This document shows, one piece after another, positions 38,451 through 51,110 of a stretch of DNA of 64,000 bases; position 1 is the stretch's first letter, and every line of letters starts with the position of its first letter. Source of the stretch: Castor canadensis (lineage: Eukaryota; Chordata; Mammalia; Rodentia; Castoridae); assembly GCF_047511655.1 (NCBI RefSeq), contig NC_133401.1, forward strand, positions 48,306,570 through 48,370,569, read 5' to 3'. A program made the translations under genes and the position numbers. The notes below the pieces were generated by a model. That model worked only from the letters and a program-made list of their open reading frames with translations. It was not told the DNA's origin and did no database searches.

Positions 38451-40730
38451 TATACTGTTCTTTCAGGATTTGGGGAATTTTCTAATGTAGTTTTATTGAA
38501 TAAGTTTCTATGCCTGTAGTCTATATCTCAGGTCCCTCTTCTGTGCCATAGATTTGTAGGTTTGGTTTTTAAATCATTTCCCAGATGTCTTGAATTTTGT
38601 GGTCATGATTGCTTATTTTTATTTCTTTAATGCTACCTAAAGGTAGTAACTCTCCAACCTTGTTTAATTCCCAACAATTTTTCTTCTGCCTGGTTAGTTG
38701 AGAAGGGCTTATCATTATTGAGCTTATCATTTCTAAGATTTCTACTTTTTATTTGAATCACTATCTCTTTGCTGAATTTCTTTTCCAAGTTTTTGAATTT
38801 CTCATCCAGATCTTTAATGAACTTCTTATCTTCATCCATTTTTTAATTTAAATCCTCTAAGGTCATTGATCAGTTTCAAGATGGACTTTTAAATTCTTTG
38901 CCTGGCATTTCAACCATTTCTGTAGGTTTGGGTTTAGTTAGTAAAGAGTTATGAGGTACATATGTAAATGTCACAATGTATCCCTCTGTACAACTATTAT
39001 TTTCTAATAAATAAGACTTACAAACTTTGGAGGAGTCATATTGTCTTGCTTTTTCATATTTTTTGTGTTTCTAAGTTGTGATTTGCACATCTGTTAGGGT
39101 GGTTATCTCTTTCAGTTTTATATGGGAGTCTTGTTAGTGATACCAAGTACCATTTAGAGACAGGAAAACAAACTACTGTAACAGCAACAACACCAGGACA
39201 AATCAGATACAGAAATATGATTAGAATCAATTAAAGCATATTGCCATATCACCAATGACCATAGAATAGAAAATGGCAAAAATGAAGTTAAAAATTAATA
39301 AGGGTAAAAGTAGTATTTTAAAAATCCAATGAAATTAATGAGGGGCCAGAGAAAGGGAAAAAAAAGTCGAAACAAGGTTAAATAAAAGAAAAGGTGAAGA
39401 TAAAAGAATGTGAGGAAGAGTACAAAAGAAAAACATCTGATTCATCTGATTACAAAATAAAGAAAAAATGTGTTAAAAAAAAAAACTTAAGAAAACTCAC
39501 AAAAAATTGGAGAAATTTCTTTCTGGGATCTTTAATATTAGAATCTTCCAGGTGCAGGGAATAGTGAGATGTAGGGTCTTATAGTTTCTACTGTTCAGAC
39601 TAGAGCTGTATGCAGGTGAGGGCTATGCTGGCAAGGGTCAATTGTCAAGTTCAAGGCTGCATTCACTTTAGATGCCTCCCTTTTTTGTACACTGGGAGCT
39701 GCTGCCGGTCCCAGTCCTTTATGGCCTGTGGGCTAAGCTGGTTCCCACCCACTCCAGCCTCCCAAGTTTGTGTCTCCAGGAGTGGAAAATGTCCAAGCCT
39801 AGGGGTATCTTCTGAATGCATTATAGAGTGAAGGGAGCAACTGAGGACTGAGGTCTGCACCCAAGGTAGCAAACTGAGGGAACTTGGCACTGTGCCTGTG
39901 GTGTCAGTGCCTGAAAATCACATGCAGCAGTAAACCGCCATGGGGGAGGGAGGAGACTGGGGAAATCTAGTCATCTGATGTACCTTGGCTCAGAGCTCTG
40001 AGTCCTGCCTGGCAGCAAGCTATATGGCCCAGAGGTAGCTCTGCAGGTTGAGGAATCGCCAGCCACAGATTCAGAGCTCTTAGTGTCTGCAGTATTCCAC
40101 AGGGAATAGGGTCACCAACCGGTGTACCCTCCACAGCCTGAGCTCCCTGTTACTTAAACTTCTCAGTGACTGATGTCTGACTCTTCCCCTTCTCCACAGA
40201 TGCCTCTAATGACTGTCTCCCACCCAGATCTGTGCCAGGGTGTCCCCAGGCTCCTGGACTTGTGATTGTTGCTTGATGACAGATTCAAACAGTAGCTTCC
40301 CTGTTAAGATGGCACTGGGATTAGCACTCTGAGATGTGAGGGGATTAGCACTCTGAGATGTGGGGAGCTATGCAATAGATTTCATCTCAATGTTGGTCTG
40401 CCATGCATGAGGAATCACTGTGAGATCAAGTCCTTGCTCTGGATTTAGGACTTAACCAGAACTATGAGTTTCTCCAGTGGCTACAGGTGCCAATTTGGTG
40501 TCACCAGGGCTACTGGCTTACCTTGTGGCTGTAGATTTGTTTTTCCCTGTACCGCAGTGGTTAGGGTTGGAGCTGTGGACTATTTCCTAGTTTCTCTGCA
40601 TTGCATTTCTGTTTCTCCATGCTTTTCAGTTGTCCTGTCACCTCATTCTTGATTCCCAATGCTCTTCCTCTCTTTCTCTCTTCAGAATATAGCCTGTCCT
40701 TTGTTCCCCTGAGGAATCATAAAATTGACT
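38451..40730 (-). mobile_element. L1 LINE, ORF1 and 5'UTR part
   Basis: 38633-38839 reads on the minus strand as a Lys/Glu-rich coiled-coil stretch (DLDEKFKNLEKKFSKEI), fitting L1 ORF1 N-terminal region. 39540-40730 is a more GC-rich 5'UTR-like block. Both align in order with 52850-54590. A perfect 22-bp repeat lies at 40317-40338 and 40341-40362. 38945-39020 may be a small plus-strand insertion like the tail at 18690. Confidence 0.6.
40317..40362 (+). repeat. Perfect 22-bp tandem repeat, 24-bp period
   Basis: gggattagcactctgagatg followed by tg occurs at 40317-40338 and 40341-40362, separated by ag. Confidence 0.95.
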
Positions 40731-41079
40731 TCTTATAGATTCATAAATTGATTTTCCTAGCAAGTATTACTTTTTCAGTAATACATTTTTATAGTGAGAA
40801 ATACTTGAAAAATCTGTGTAAATCAGTTGAAAAATGCCCTCTCCACTATGTGAAAGATCTAGAAAAAGTTCTTCACTTGTGCTTTATTCTATATATATAA
40901 TTTTAGGAAAATAGGAATTTGGAAAAGCCAGCTGAAATTATGGCATCCTTGGAGAGGAGTGTATTTGTTTGAAATGTCACAATCATACACCTAAGAATGG
41001 AATGTAAATATGAACCTAGCAGGTTTCCATGATTATTATCAATGTTCATTCTCTTTATGTGCCATGCTTTAAAAATTAG
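40731..41079. other. Intron 4, nothing recognised
   Basis: AT-rich unique sequence. Confidence 0.4.
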
Positions 41080-42560
41080 GCAGTTTTGGACATGATTATA
41101 GATTTACATGAAGCTAAAACAAAATATTCAGAGATCTCAAACACTCACTACACAGCTTCCCTTGTTGATAACATCTTGGCCTAACTATAGTGTAGTGTAA
41201 GGGCCAGGGGATGTCAGCATTCATGTGGTCAAGTACAGAACATCGCCATCACCACAGATGCTGCTCATGTCACACTTACGGGTACAACCATTTCTCTCCC
41301 TGCCATTTTGTGCACTTAATTAGCTACAAATCTGTTGTCCATTTCTGTAATTTTGTGATTTCAAGAATGTTGCACAAATAAAGTAATACGGTTCATGATA
41401 TTATGGAGGTGACTTTTTCCCTCACCATAATCTTTTAGAGATTCATTCTGGTTGTTATGTGTATCAGTAGTTTTTTCTTTGGTGCTGATTAGTAGTGCTT
41501 TTTGTTGCCTTGAGTCTTGTTTTTCTAGTGTTTGGTTATTACAAATGAAGTTGTTATAAATATTAGTATGTAGGTTTTTTTGTGTGAGCATAATTTTTTT
41601 CCTCTGGAATAAGTGCTCAGAAGTGAAATTGTTGGGTCATAAGAAACTACTACCCTGTTTTCAAGAGTGCTATATCACTTTGCGTTCCCATCAGCATTGT
41701 TTGAAGGATCTAATTTCTCCTTATTCTTGCAGTTATTTGTGTATGTTTTGTTTTACTGTTCTAATAGGTATGTAGTGAGATCTTATTGTGATTTTAATTA
41801 GCACTTCTTAGATCATTAGTGATCAAAATTTTTGTGTGTGTGTGTGCAATAGCCTTTGAATATTCTGTGCAGTGAGATGTCTTTTGCATATTTTTAATTG
41901 GATTTTAAAATTTGTTGAGTTTGGGACCCCTTTATGCACTTAGATTCTAATCCTTTGACAGAAATGTGGTTTATACGTATTTTCTCCTGGTCTGTGGTTT
42001 GATTTCTCATCTTAAATAGGATCATTTTTAGAGCAAAAAAAAATTCATTTTGTTGATCAAACTACTAAATTTACAGTTATTCCTTTTGTGAATGGTGGTA
42101 TTGGTATCAAATCTAAAAACTCTGTTTATCTGTAGATTGTCTGAACTTTTTGCTTAGTTTTTTCCCCCTGAAAACTATACAGTTTTGTTTTTGTTTGTGT
42201 CTGTTACCCCTTTGAGTTAATTTTTGTATAAGCTGTGAGAGTTAGTTGAGTTCATTTTTTCCCCTGTTGTTCTCGACGTAGAGAAGATCATTTCTTTAAG
42301 GCTTTCATCAAACATAAACATATGCTGCTTTAAACTTTCCTCTCCGAGATGCTGGGGCTATATCTCACAAATTTTGAAAAGTGTGTTTTCATTTTCAGTT
42401 AGTTCAATATATATTTGACTTCCTCTTTGCCTCACATATTATTTAAAAGATGTTGTTTAGCTTCCACGTATCTGGAGCTTTTCTGTTATTTTTCTTTTAC
42501 TGATTTCCAGTTTGATACCGTTGTCATCAGAAATTCTCTGTATTAAAGAAATGTATACAT
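41080..42560 (-). mobile_element. Ancient L1 LINE (3'UTR and ORF2)
   Basis: Reverse wording of an L1ME-like 3' part (agaagtgaaattgttgggtc; cattagtgatcaaaattttt) and ORF2 up to ccgttgtcatcagaaattct. Strongly diverged. Confidence 0.7.
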
Positions 42561-43184
42561 GTGAGACAAGTATATCACACATCATGGAATTTAAAAACAC
42601 TTCTAGAAGGGGAAAATGAATAAATAAATCATTCAGAGTAGATCAAACATCTTTATAGTAATCAGAAGAAATTAAAATTCCTGAGATAAAGGATCATAAA
42701 ATACATCAGCTCTGAGTGTCACAGGAGGTATGCCCAGACTTACACATCGCATTTGAAAGTAAGCAGGTGTGCGATTTAAAAGACAAAAGAGATGGGTATG
42801 TGAAAAAGAGAAGCTGGAGTTGTGTGCCAAGAGTCATCTTGTGTTTATGCATTGGAGGAGTAAGATAGGGACATAAGTGCAGGTACTAGAGAGAGTGCAG
42901 AGATTTGTTGTAGAAGTGGCATTTAGGGGAATAGAGTCCTTTGGCATGTGCTGGAATTAAGTACATAGAAAGGGAAGAAATTTCTACCCTAAAGTGCTTT
43001 TGAAGAGAGAGCATAATTTTTATTAGAGTTTTGAGCAGTGGAGACAATAATTAGGTACACAGGAAAGGGTTTTGTTTAACTTATGTAAAATTTTTTGAGG
43101 TCTGTAAAGAGAATAAAGAGTATGACTATAAAAATAATTGACATTGAACTTGAAGTGAAAGGAGGATCAGAAAGTAGCATTTTG
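42561..43184. other. Intron 4, nothing recognised
   Basis: Purine-rich, AT-rich unique sequence. Confidence 0.4.
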
Positions 43185-43487
43185 TTGTTGTTTTTTTATT
43201 TTTATTTTTTTGCTGTACTGGGGTTTGAAGTCAAGGCTTCACAATTGCTGGTAAGTGCTCTACCTATTGAACCACATCCCCAGCCTTTTTTGCTTCTATA
43301 ATTCTGGAGATAGGGTCTCACTGAAATGTGATCCTCTTATTTTATGCTTCCTGCCATCACTGAGATGGCAGGTGCACCACCACATCCAGCTTTTTTTTTT
43401 TTTTTTGCTGAGATGGGGGTCTCGCTTTTTGTCTGAACTGGACTAGAACCTCTTAAGCTAGGATTGCAGGTGTAAGCCACTGGTGTG
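43185..43487 (-). mobile_element. B1-like/ID composite SINE
   Basis: ID unit (tactggggtttgaagtcaag, ctctacctattgaaccacat) followed by two B1-like units separated by a T run (43391-43406). Confidence 0.82.
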
Positions 43488-44538
43488 AAGTGTAACATAG
43501 ATTTTTAATCTCCTGTTTGTCAGATGATTTGCTGGTACTTTTATACATATCTTTTTGCCCACAAAAACTGGGTGCAATGATTAAATTACATTTCCTCTGT
43601 CTACACAGCATGAAGAAACCGAGGATTAATTTGCCTGAAACTAGCAGTAGTAGGCCATGAAATTTGAATATAGGTTTCACTGATCAAAAAAACAAAGATC
43701 TTACTATGGAGGCTCAAATACTTAATAAAAATCTCTTTAAGTGTTTATTAAGTTCACAATCAGAAGTTTAAGACCTGGAAAAAATGTTGGCTTCTTAAAA
43801 TGGTTAAAGATGTTATACTAGCACTTGAGGTATATGATTCAGTTCTCTGGTAATTGCCTCCATTGTTGAAGCTCTCCCTTGAAAAAGGACAAAGTGCAGA
43901 TTTGCCCAAAAACATGACTAAGGAAACATGCCTATGGCATAGAGTCCTGTAAACACCCATCTCTGCCTCGTTTCTCTTGAAAATCCCCACGCTTTCCAGG
44001 CTTCCCAGTACGGCTTCAGTCTCCTCTCTGGATGCTTGGGGCAGAAGAAAGATTTCTGCTTTTGCAGTATTTCAGATTTTGGGAAGACTTCACTAGTTGA
44101 GTATCCATAATCTGAAAATATGTAATCTTAAATGCTTCAAAATAAAAAGTGACCAGATTTCAGAGCATTTTGGATTGCAGGATTGAGATGTGCTTCTTCA
44201 AGCAGTCTTCTTTTTTCATCTGTTACCAGTATTGTAGAAGAATACAGGTATTTCTTCTTCAATTTGTGTAGATAAAAGAAACATCATAATTTTTGCCTTT
44301 GATCTTCCATCTTCCCGTCATTGGAAGTTATATTATGAGACCCAGACAACTTGTCTACTAACATTGGAAGTACACCCTCATTCTATCAATTTTTGCTTCC
44401 TGAATCATAAGGCACATACATATGTATGATTATTATGCCTTATTATTTCATAATAAACTAAAGGAGGCATAGGGTAATATTTACTCATTATAAGAGTATC
44501 TCTAGGCATGATTTGGTCTACAGATAACCAAATTTAAT

Positions 44539-44579
44539 TGTGTGTGTGTGTGTGTGTGTCTGTATGTGTGTTTGTATGT
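44539..44579 (+). repeat. (TG)n microsatellite
   Basis: Ten perfect TG units, then an interrupted continuation. Confidence 0.9.
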
Positions 44580-45958
44580 AAAGAACCAAGGAAACATTGG
44601 TTCTCTTGGTTGCAGTCCTGCCATATTCAGGTGGAATTTAACTTAGTTTTTACTCCCCTCTCTGCCTTTCACTTTGATGTAAATACTCCTCACTGAAAAC
44701 ACATACGTATTTTGTTATTGATCACATACTTGGGAAGAATCTCTTAGTGTTGACTCTTTCAGGGCTGTGGTAGGTCACAGGGGTATAAGGTGATTAGGAC
44801 TTCATCCCTGTCCTGGTGGAGATAGCTGTCTACCCTGAAGAGATGGACATGTGGGGAGATTTTTATAATATAATCTAACTGTTAACAGAGAAGGACACAG
44901 AGTACCACCCTACAGAGGAAAGAGAAGGGAAAAATCACAGAGGACAACGAAAGTGGAACATAAGAATTGACTTCTGTTTTATATGAGGAAATTGAAATCT
45001 TGAAAGATTGTGACTTAGCCAGGACACATGCTGAGCGAGTGATAGTGTATGCACTAGCCAAAATATTACTTTAAAGTTCTCTGCTGTTTTTAATCCCCCA
45101 CATTAACTTTACATAGCACCTGAGCATACGTTAAAGAATGCTAGGGATGGGCCACATGCTAAATGTGACCAACACAGTATCTTACAGGTCCACCTGAGTG
45201 CCTAGATGATACCTTTCAATTTAGACATGATGTGTCACATATTTTGGGGTGTGAGAATGGATAGGATATATTTATTAGAGGGTCTGTTCATGAAAATAGT
45301 GGCAGGCTGGTGATCATTGTTAAAGATCAGTACATTAAATTGACTTTTTACTTATTTGGGATTATGGACTATGTTCCCCTTTACCCATAACCTCTAAAAG
45401 TACCAGAAGAGCAGAGCTGTACCTTTATTTTCTCATCACATCCTCTCTCTCAAAGATAATACTTTCACTGTTCTCTATCCAACTTAGCTTTAAGTCATTC
45501 TGTGGTTCTAGCTGTTGAGCAGTCTTTCAAGTTAAGTGTTTAATATTCTGTTCAAGTGGAAATTGTTGTGAGGCTGGCATTCTCACCCACGATAGCTAAG
45601 GTAGTTTTGCTAGATCCATTATTGGGGTCATGTCAGGCATATAACATTTGAATTTCACAAAACTTCCCCGATACTTGATATTCGTAGGAAATTGAATCTA
45701 AAACTGCACTCATACTTCCGAGGCTGGAGGAACCAATAGTCAGTCAAGTTCTATAAAGGCGGGTTTATGCTTTGGTGTTTTGGTCTTAAAAGAAAACTTT
45801 TTTTCCTATTTCTGTCTTACCTAACTAAATTGTGCTATAGTGTTAACAAATTCAAAGGAAATGTCTTAATTAGTTTGCATCATACTTTGGAATGAATGAT
45901 CAGCTGTTGTGTGTAAAGGTATGAACCTCTTACCATTTGAGTAGTTCATTTCGGGGGG

Positions 45959-45989
45959 AAGGAGAGAAAGAGAGAGAGAGAGAGAGAGA
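45959..45989 (+). repeat. (GA)n microsatellite
   Basis: agagagagagagagagagag preceded by ggagagaa; mostly pure GA. Confidence 0.92.
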
Positions 45990-46398
45990 TGTTACTTATG
46001 TTTTACCTAAGTGCAAATTTCTTTGAAAGATGAGAAGTCATTAAAAGATTTCCACCAATTTATGCTATTTACCACTTGAAATTTGTAACCCTTTAAAAAT
46101 ACTCTTTTAAAAATGCTGTTTTAAAATAATGGTACACTTTTTCCAAAACTTTGCCTCTTTTTGTGGTCTTCATTGCTTAGAATTTTAATTTTTAGAATAG
46201 CATGTATTTAGAGATCACATTTACTGTTGACTTTGACAGACATGGCAGGAGGCCAGTGCTGTGAGTTCCAAGGGAGAACTTACAGAGCAGGCAAGTTGAA
46301 GGAGTCCCGCTCTGCACAGAACCCAGGCTCTTGTGTTGACTCCTGCTGAATGGAGCTTGATAGAGTTGACTGATCCAGTCTGTACTTGTCTCTCACAG

Positions 46399-46509
46399 CT
46401 GGAGACAGTTGGGTGGCAGCTTAACCTTCAGATGGCTCACTCCACTCAAGCAAAACTCAAGTCTCCTCAAGCTGTGTTACAACTTGGAGTGAGCAACGAA
46501 GATTCAAAG
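46399..46509 (+). CDS. COMMD10: COMMD10 exon 5 (residues 134-170, first half of COMM domain)
   Basis: Thirty-seven codons, from [20 protein letters not shown] to GVSNEDSK. The Trp in GWQLNL is the conserved tryptophan that opens the C-terminal COMM domain, which mediates dimerisation within the COMMD ring. Acceptor tctcacag| at 46398, donor AAG|gtaaga at 46510, phase 0. The rest of the domain lies beyond the window. Read-through into intron 5 gives the protein end [11 protein letters not shown]… and a stop at 46570. Confidence 0.96.
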
Positions 46510-47544
46510 GTAAGAGAGATGGCATCTCATGGAAAAGATGAATTTCACACATTAGCGATAAAGTGGGTTTAACACTTAAGCATGAGTCTGTTAAATAAGG
46601 ATTCATAAATTGATACATATTTATTTATGACAGGTTTTACTATAAGATTTTTAAATATCACTGTTATGTATTTATCTGAAGAAATAGCTTACCTTGCAAG
46701 GTACCATTCTTATAAGAACATTTTGTAATGTTTTCTTTTAAATTCTGCAAAGAAACATTTGGTGGAGACTGCATAAAATTGATATTTTAATGTTGAGATA
46801 TTTGTGGAGAATTCTGAGTGTTTTGTGTCTTAAGCTGCATGCATATGGTAGAAGAATGACTATTGTTTATTGTTCAGCCAATGCCTGGAATATGATGATG
46901 ATCTGAATTATTGTTAGGTTTTTGTGTGTGTGTGTGTGTGTGTGTTAGATCCTAGCTCTTGCAAGGTAGAATTTTAGATTAATTTTACGTCATTAATTTT
47001 ATGGTGATTTCTCCTCAACATTTTTAGAATAACCTGAATATGATTATCACAGATCAAAGAGTTGCTATGCAATAGTTTTTCTTACTATGACATATATAGA
47101 AATACATTTCAGATATAATGAGAACTATCTGTCATATTTTATATTGTAATTGGTTATTATTTTTAGGGAGAATGATTCCCCCTCCCCAAATAGATGAGAC
47201 TTTATGTCTCATTTTGAGACAAATTCCCAAACAGACTTGGGAATATAGCACAGGGTTAGGATCTGAAGAGGGACTGCAGAGGCCAAGTGTGATCTGAGCA
47301 CACTGTGTTCATCATGTAGGTGCTGGAAAACGGAAACCCCACTTCCTAGGGGCACGGTCACAATTAGTTATCACATCATGGACACTTCTGTTGTTTTTTA
47401 AGAACTGGAACCACTTGTTAGCTTAAATTACATGACGATACAACTTTATGCAATTCTTGTGTTATATATAATTTATTAGTTTAGTACAGTGTTTAAAAAA
47501 ATCATTTTGTTTCACACCTTTTCACTGGAAAATAATACAAACTT
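46510..47544. other. Intron 5 start
   Basis: AT-rich unique sequence with a (TG)n run at 46924-46945. No gene supported. Confidence 0.45.
46924..46945 (+). repeat. (TG)n microsatellite
   Basis: Eleven uninterrupted TG units. Confidence 0.92.
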
Positions 47545-47745
47545 AGTGGCTAAGTGTCAGACTGACAGATACATTATGTGCTCTGCAGCTTAGTAGTGGT
47601 GTAATCTTGGGCATGGAACTTAATCTTTGTAAGTCTCAGTTTCTTCATTTGTAACATGGCGATAACAATATCTATCATGCAGAATTTTTGTGAAGATTAA
47701 ATACCTAGTGTGTGCAGTGCTTAGTCCAATGCCTGCAATTGTGCT
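47545..47745 (+). mobile_element. MIR element
   Basis: Sense MIR: gtggctaagtgtcagactga … taatcttgggcatggaactt … gtctcagtttcttcatttgt … gtgaagattaaatacc. Confidence 0.8.
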
Positions 47746-47929
47746 GGATGCTCTCGAATGGATAGCTGCTCCTGTCACCGACAGTACAACTTTTGGGGAT
47801 GAAAGTAAAGAAATCCATTTGTTTTAGGTTAAAATTCTTGCTAAATTTGTTTCCTAATGAAATTATTACCCTTTTATTTTCCCTTTCCTTATATTCTTCC
47901 CCTTCCTCCCTCTCTCTCTCTCTCTCTAT

Positions 47930-48018
47930 CATATTTTTGGCAGTAATAGGTTTTGAACTCAGGGTTTTGTGCTTTCTAGGTAGGTGCTTCACAGCTTGAG
48001 CTGGGTTTCAGTCCATGA
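47930..48018 (-). mobile_element. ID part of composite SINE, next to (CT)n
   Basis: (CT)n at 47907-47929, then ataggttttgaactcagggt and tctaggtaggtgcttcacag. Confidence 0.7.
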
Positions 48019-48559
48019 TCATATTTTTAATATTTATGCTTACTAGAAATTTAGGACAGAAAGGACAACCTGGAAAGGCCCCTTTTCCCCTATGAACTGA
48101 GGTAGACTTTCTTTTATGTCTGGGAGAATGATCTAGAACTCACTGGTGTAGTCTGGGACTTACTCTATGAAACAGAGTACATACATACATACATGCATAC
48201 ATACTCCAGGTAGCACCACACCTTCTCTGTTTTATTTCTTATGATTACCTTATGGCATGTCTGAGTAGCTAGAAGTACTGTATAGGTTCACAGAACACTA
48301 GTTGGTTTTGTTTTAAGCATCACTTCATTACTTCAGTAATGCTTGACTTTGGAATACTCTAGTCCTCTTAGCTCCTTTATAAAATATGCCTGTGTATCTA
48401 TCTGTTATATTTTTAGGCAGTAGGAATGAAATGAGTAGTGCTTCTAGTATGACAGCCGTCTTTTAAGTGTTTGTATTATTTAGGAAGTTGAAGCAAATGT
48501 GAAATCCAACTCATTTGAGATTGGTGCTTTAGTAGGTTTGTTTTTCCATGTTACTATTT
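48019..48559. other. Intron 5, unclassified with (ATAC)n
   Basis: A short (ATAC)n run lies at 48177-48205. 48116-48300 may be a degraded B1-like unit. Confidence 0.4.
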
Positions 48560-48655
48560 TGAAATCTTTTTTTTTTTTGCTGATGCTGGGGTTTGATCTC
48601 AGGGCCTTGTGCTTGCCAGGTAGACATTCTACCACTTGAACCACCCTGCCAACTT
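48560..48655 (-). mobile_element. ID part of composite SINE
   Basis: T run, then gctggggtttgatctcaggg, tgcttgccaggtagacattc, taccacttgaaccaccctgc. Confidence 0.75.
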
Positions 48656-50310
48656 GCTGTTTTAAAATCTTGAATGAAAATTATGGTACATGCTCAGTAC
48701 TTAGCTTTACATGTGCAGAGCTAGAGCACCATTGCCTTGACAGACAGCAGAGCAGCTGTACCCAGATGTAAAGGGTGCATTCTCTTCATCTTGTCTATAT
48801 GGCCTTCTCTACCCAGTGTCATTGTGTGGAGTTGGTCCCAGTTGCTAATATCTCCTAAACAATAGACACACAATGAAGTATAAAGCCACTATCAACCTGG
48901 AGAGAAAAATGCCATGTCCACATCTGCTGTGTGCTTGTCTCCAAGGAGCAACTGACCTGCTTTCCTCAGTGAACTGCAACCTGGAATGGTAGCTCTTGCT
49001 TGTGTTTACACTCTCCTGTTTTTATCACCTTTTCTTGCTCTTCCTTCATTTGGATATTTGATGTTAGTTTTGGTATAACTCCTGTTTCAAGACCACAGAC
49101 CACTTTTCTTCTAAGTATTTGCTTTGTTATAAAATGAGAATCAAAAATTATTGACATGTTGGAATACGAAGTAAAAGGAACAAGGGTCTGGAGTGTGTCT
49201 TGAAGACTAAGCTTGCTAAAGAACAGGAGAGCTTTTCTTAAAAGGAAGATTGGAGGTTATGACTAATTTGTGATGCAGAGTGCCATAAAGTACAAAGTTG
49301 TCATATTAGGAAGTTGGTGTTTGTCTAAAATTCTTTTTGACTATGTATTTTATAAAGTGGTCATCTTGGAAGACACATATGTTGAAATACTATGGGAGGA
49401 CTGGAGGCTTCATAGCTTGTGTGAACTGTGACAGTATCTGTGGGGTGGACTCTGAGATGCTGGATTGTCACTCACCTCATGCTGTTGCCAGGGAGTCTAT
49501 CACTTCCAGCGTGCTCATGGAAAATGGGGCCTGTGCTGAGGCTCTAATTTGCTATCACATAGATTACATTGTTTGCCTGTAGTATCTTTTCTCTTAGGAC
49601 ATTTGTGTCTCAAGGCTTTCCTGTTTTGCTACTAATTTTATCATAAAACTGGGTGACTAGCTTTTCTACACTGTTTTGATATATATTCTAGCTGTTCTCA
49701 GTTCATTGTCTTAGTGTTTATCTACTGCATTTCACAGAAGTAAGGTTATTTTCCTGTCCTCAACTAGTTCAAAATGAGTTTTCTGAGTTTTTTTGGTTTA
49801 TTTCATTAGGGGGCAGTAGAGTGCTTTGCTTACCTAACCATTTCTGGCATACACAGTGTTATTTGAAATAACAATCAAAATAATTTGTAAAGTCAGTAGT
49901 TATGGGAAATGCTAAGTATTTACATTTCTAATCTGTATGTAACAATAGAGTTCTCTTGTTTCCATCAACAAAATTAATGCCTGTTAATCAGATTGGTATA
50001 GAACAAGAAATGAAATCATCATGAGTCAGCTTTTGTTAATTTGTATGTGATCATTGCCAAAATGAAATTTATTAAATAGCCTTCTGTTGACTTAAGTTAC
50101 ATCCTGTCACTTACATTAATTTTTTATGAGAAAAGAGAATAAAATAATCCTTAAGATTGTTGAATGACTCTATTAGGTTATATTTTAACTATCTCCACGT
50201 TAATTATAGCCAGTAGAAAATTTTTTATTTATGGAGTACAGAAATGTCACGTGCAACTAATGTTGGTAATTGTGAGTGTTATCAGTGTTTTAACTTTGAA
50301 TATCCTAAAA
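48656..50310. other. Intron 5, nothing recognised
   Basis: Mostly unique AT-rich sequence. Open frames at 49337-49582 and 50164-50472 have no domain or coding signature. Confidence 0.4.
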
Positions 50311-50645
50311 ACATGGGGGCCAGGCCCAGGATCCTACCTGGTCGGAAAGTGGAGATTGGGAGGTTTATGGTTCATGGCCAGCCTTGGCAAAAAGTTAGTA
50401 AGATCCCATCTAATAAGTAAGTTGGGTGTGATATTTCACTTCTGTAATGTCAGCTATGGGGGAGGCACATAGCTCCTCAGAAGGACTGAGGTTGCAGGTT
50501 GGCCCAACAAAAAGCAAGACCCTATCAAAAATAATAACCTAAAGCAAAAAGAGCTAGGGGTGTGGCTTCAGGGGTAGAGAGGTTGCCTAGCAAGTATAAG
50601 GCCCAGAACTCAAACCACAGTACTGAAAACAAAACAAAACAAAAC
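50311..50645 (+). mobile_element. B1-like/ID composite SINE, sense orientation
   Basis: Read directly: B1-like head, second B1-like unit, then the ID unit (ttgcctagcaagtataaggc, agaactcaaaccacagtact) and an A-rich (AAAAC)n tail. Confidence 0.85.
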
Positions 50646-51110
50646 CAAAATGTATATATCCTAAAACACTAACATTTGCTGTTTATCTTACTATATTTTT
50701 TCCTGTCAGTTTGCTATTCAATATAATCATAATTTTGTTTAATTAAGAATGAAATTTCTTTTGTACATTCTTTAAGAAAGAATCCTATGGTTATGATGTA
50801 CAACCTGATGTTTTGATATAAATATACAAAACGAAATAATCCTACAGTTAAGTGAATTAACTATCCTTTACCCTCCGTTGTTGCCTTTTTTGTGTATTTG
50901 GCAAAAGCACAGTTTTAGTGTACAGTAGAATATCAACTGCAAGTCTCCTGCTGTACATTGACCCTCTAGACTTACCTGTCCTACCTGACTGTGAGTTTGC
51001 ACTCTGACCTCTTCCTTCTGTTTCTCCCTGCTGCCCTGCAACCCACTGTTCTCCTCTTGCTTTCCTTGTATAGGGCTTTTGAGGGGGATGGGGAGCAACT
51101 GGGATGAAAT
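50646..51110. other. Intron 5, nothing recognised
   Basis: AT-rich, then a more balanced stretch at 50868-51090. Confidence 0.4.

Larger units (their letters stand above)
43488..46398. other. Intron 4 distal part with scattered small repeats
   Basis: 43590-43690 resembles a reverse MIR (agcatgaagaaaccgaggat). 44960-45060 is another (atgaggaaattgaaatcttg). A (TG)n run lies at 44539-44579 and (GA)n at 45959-45989. The rest is unique, with no gene supported. Confidence 0.45.
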
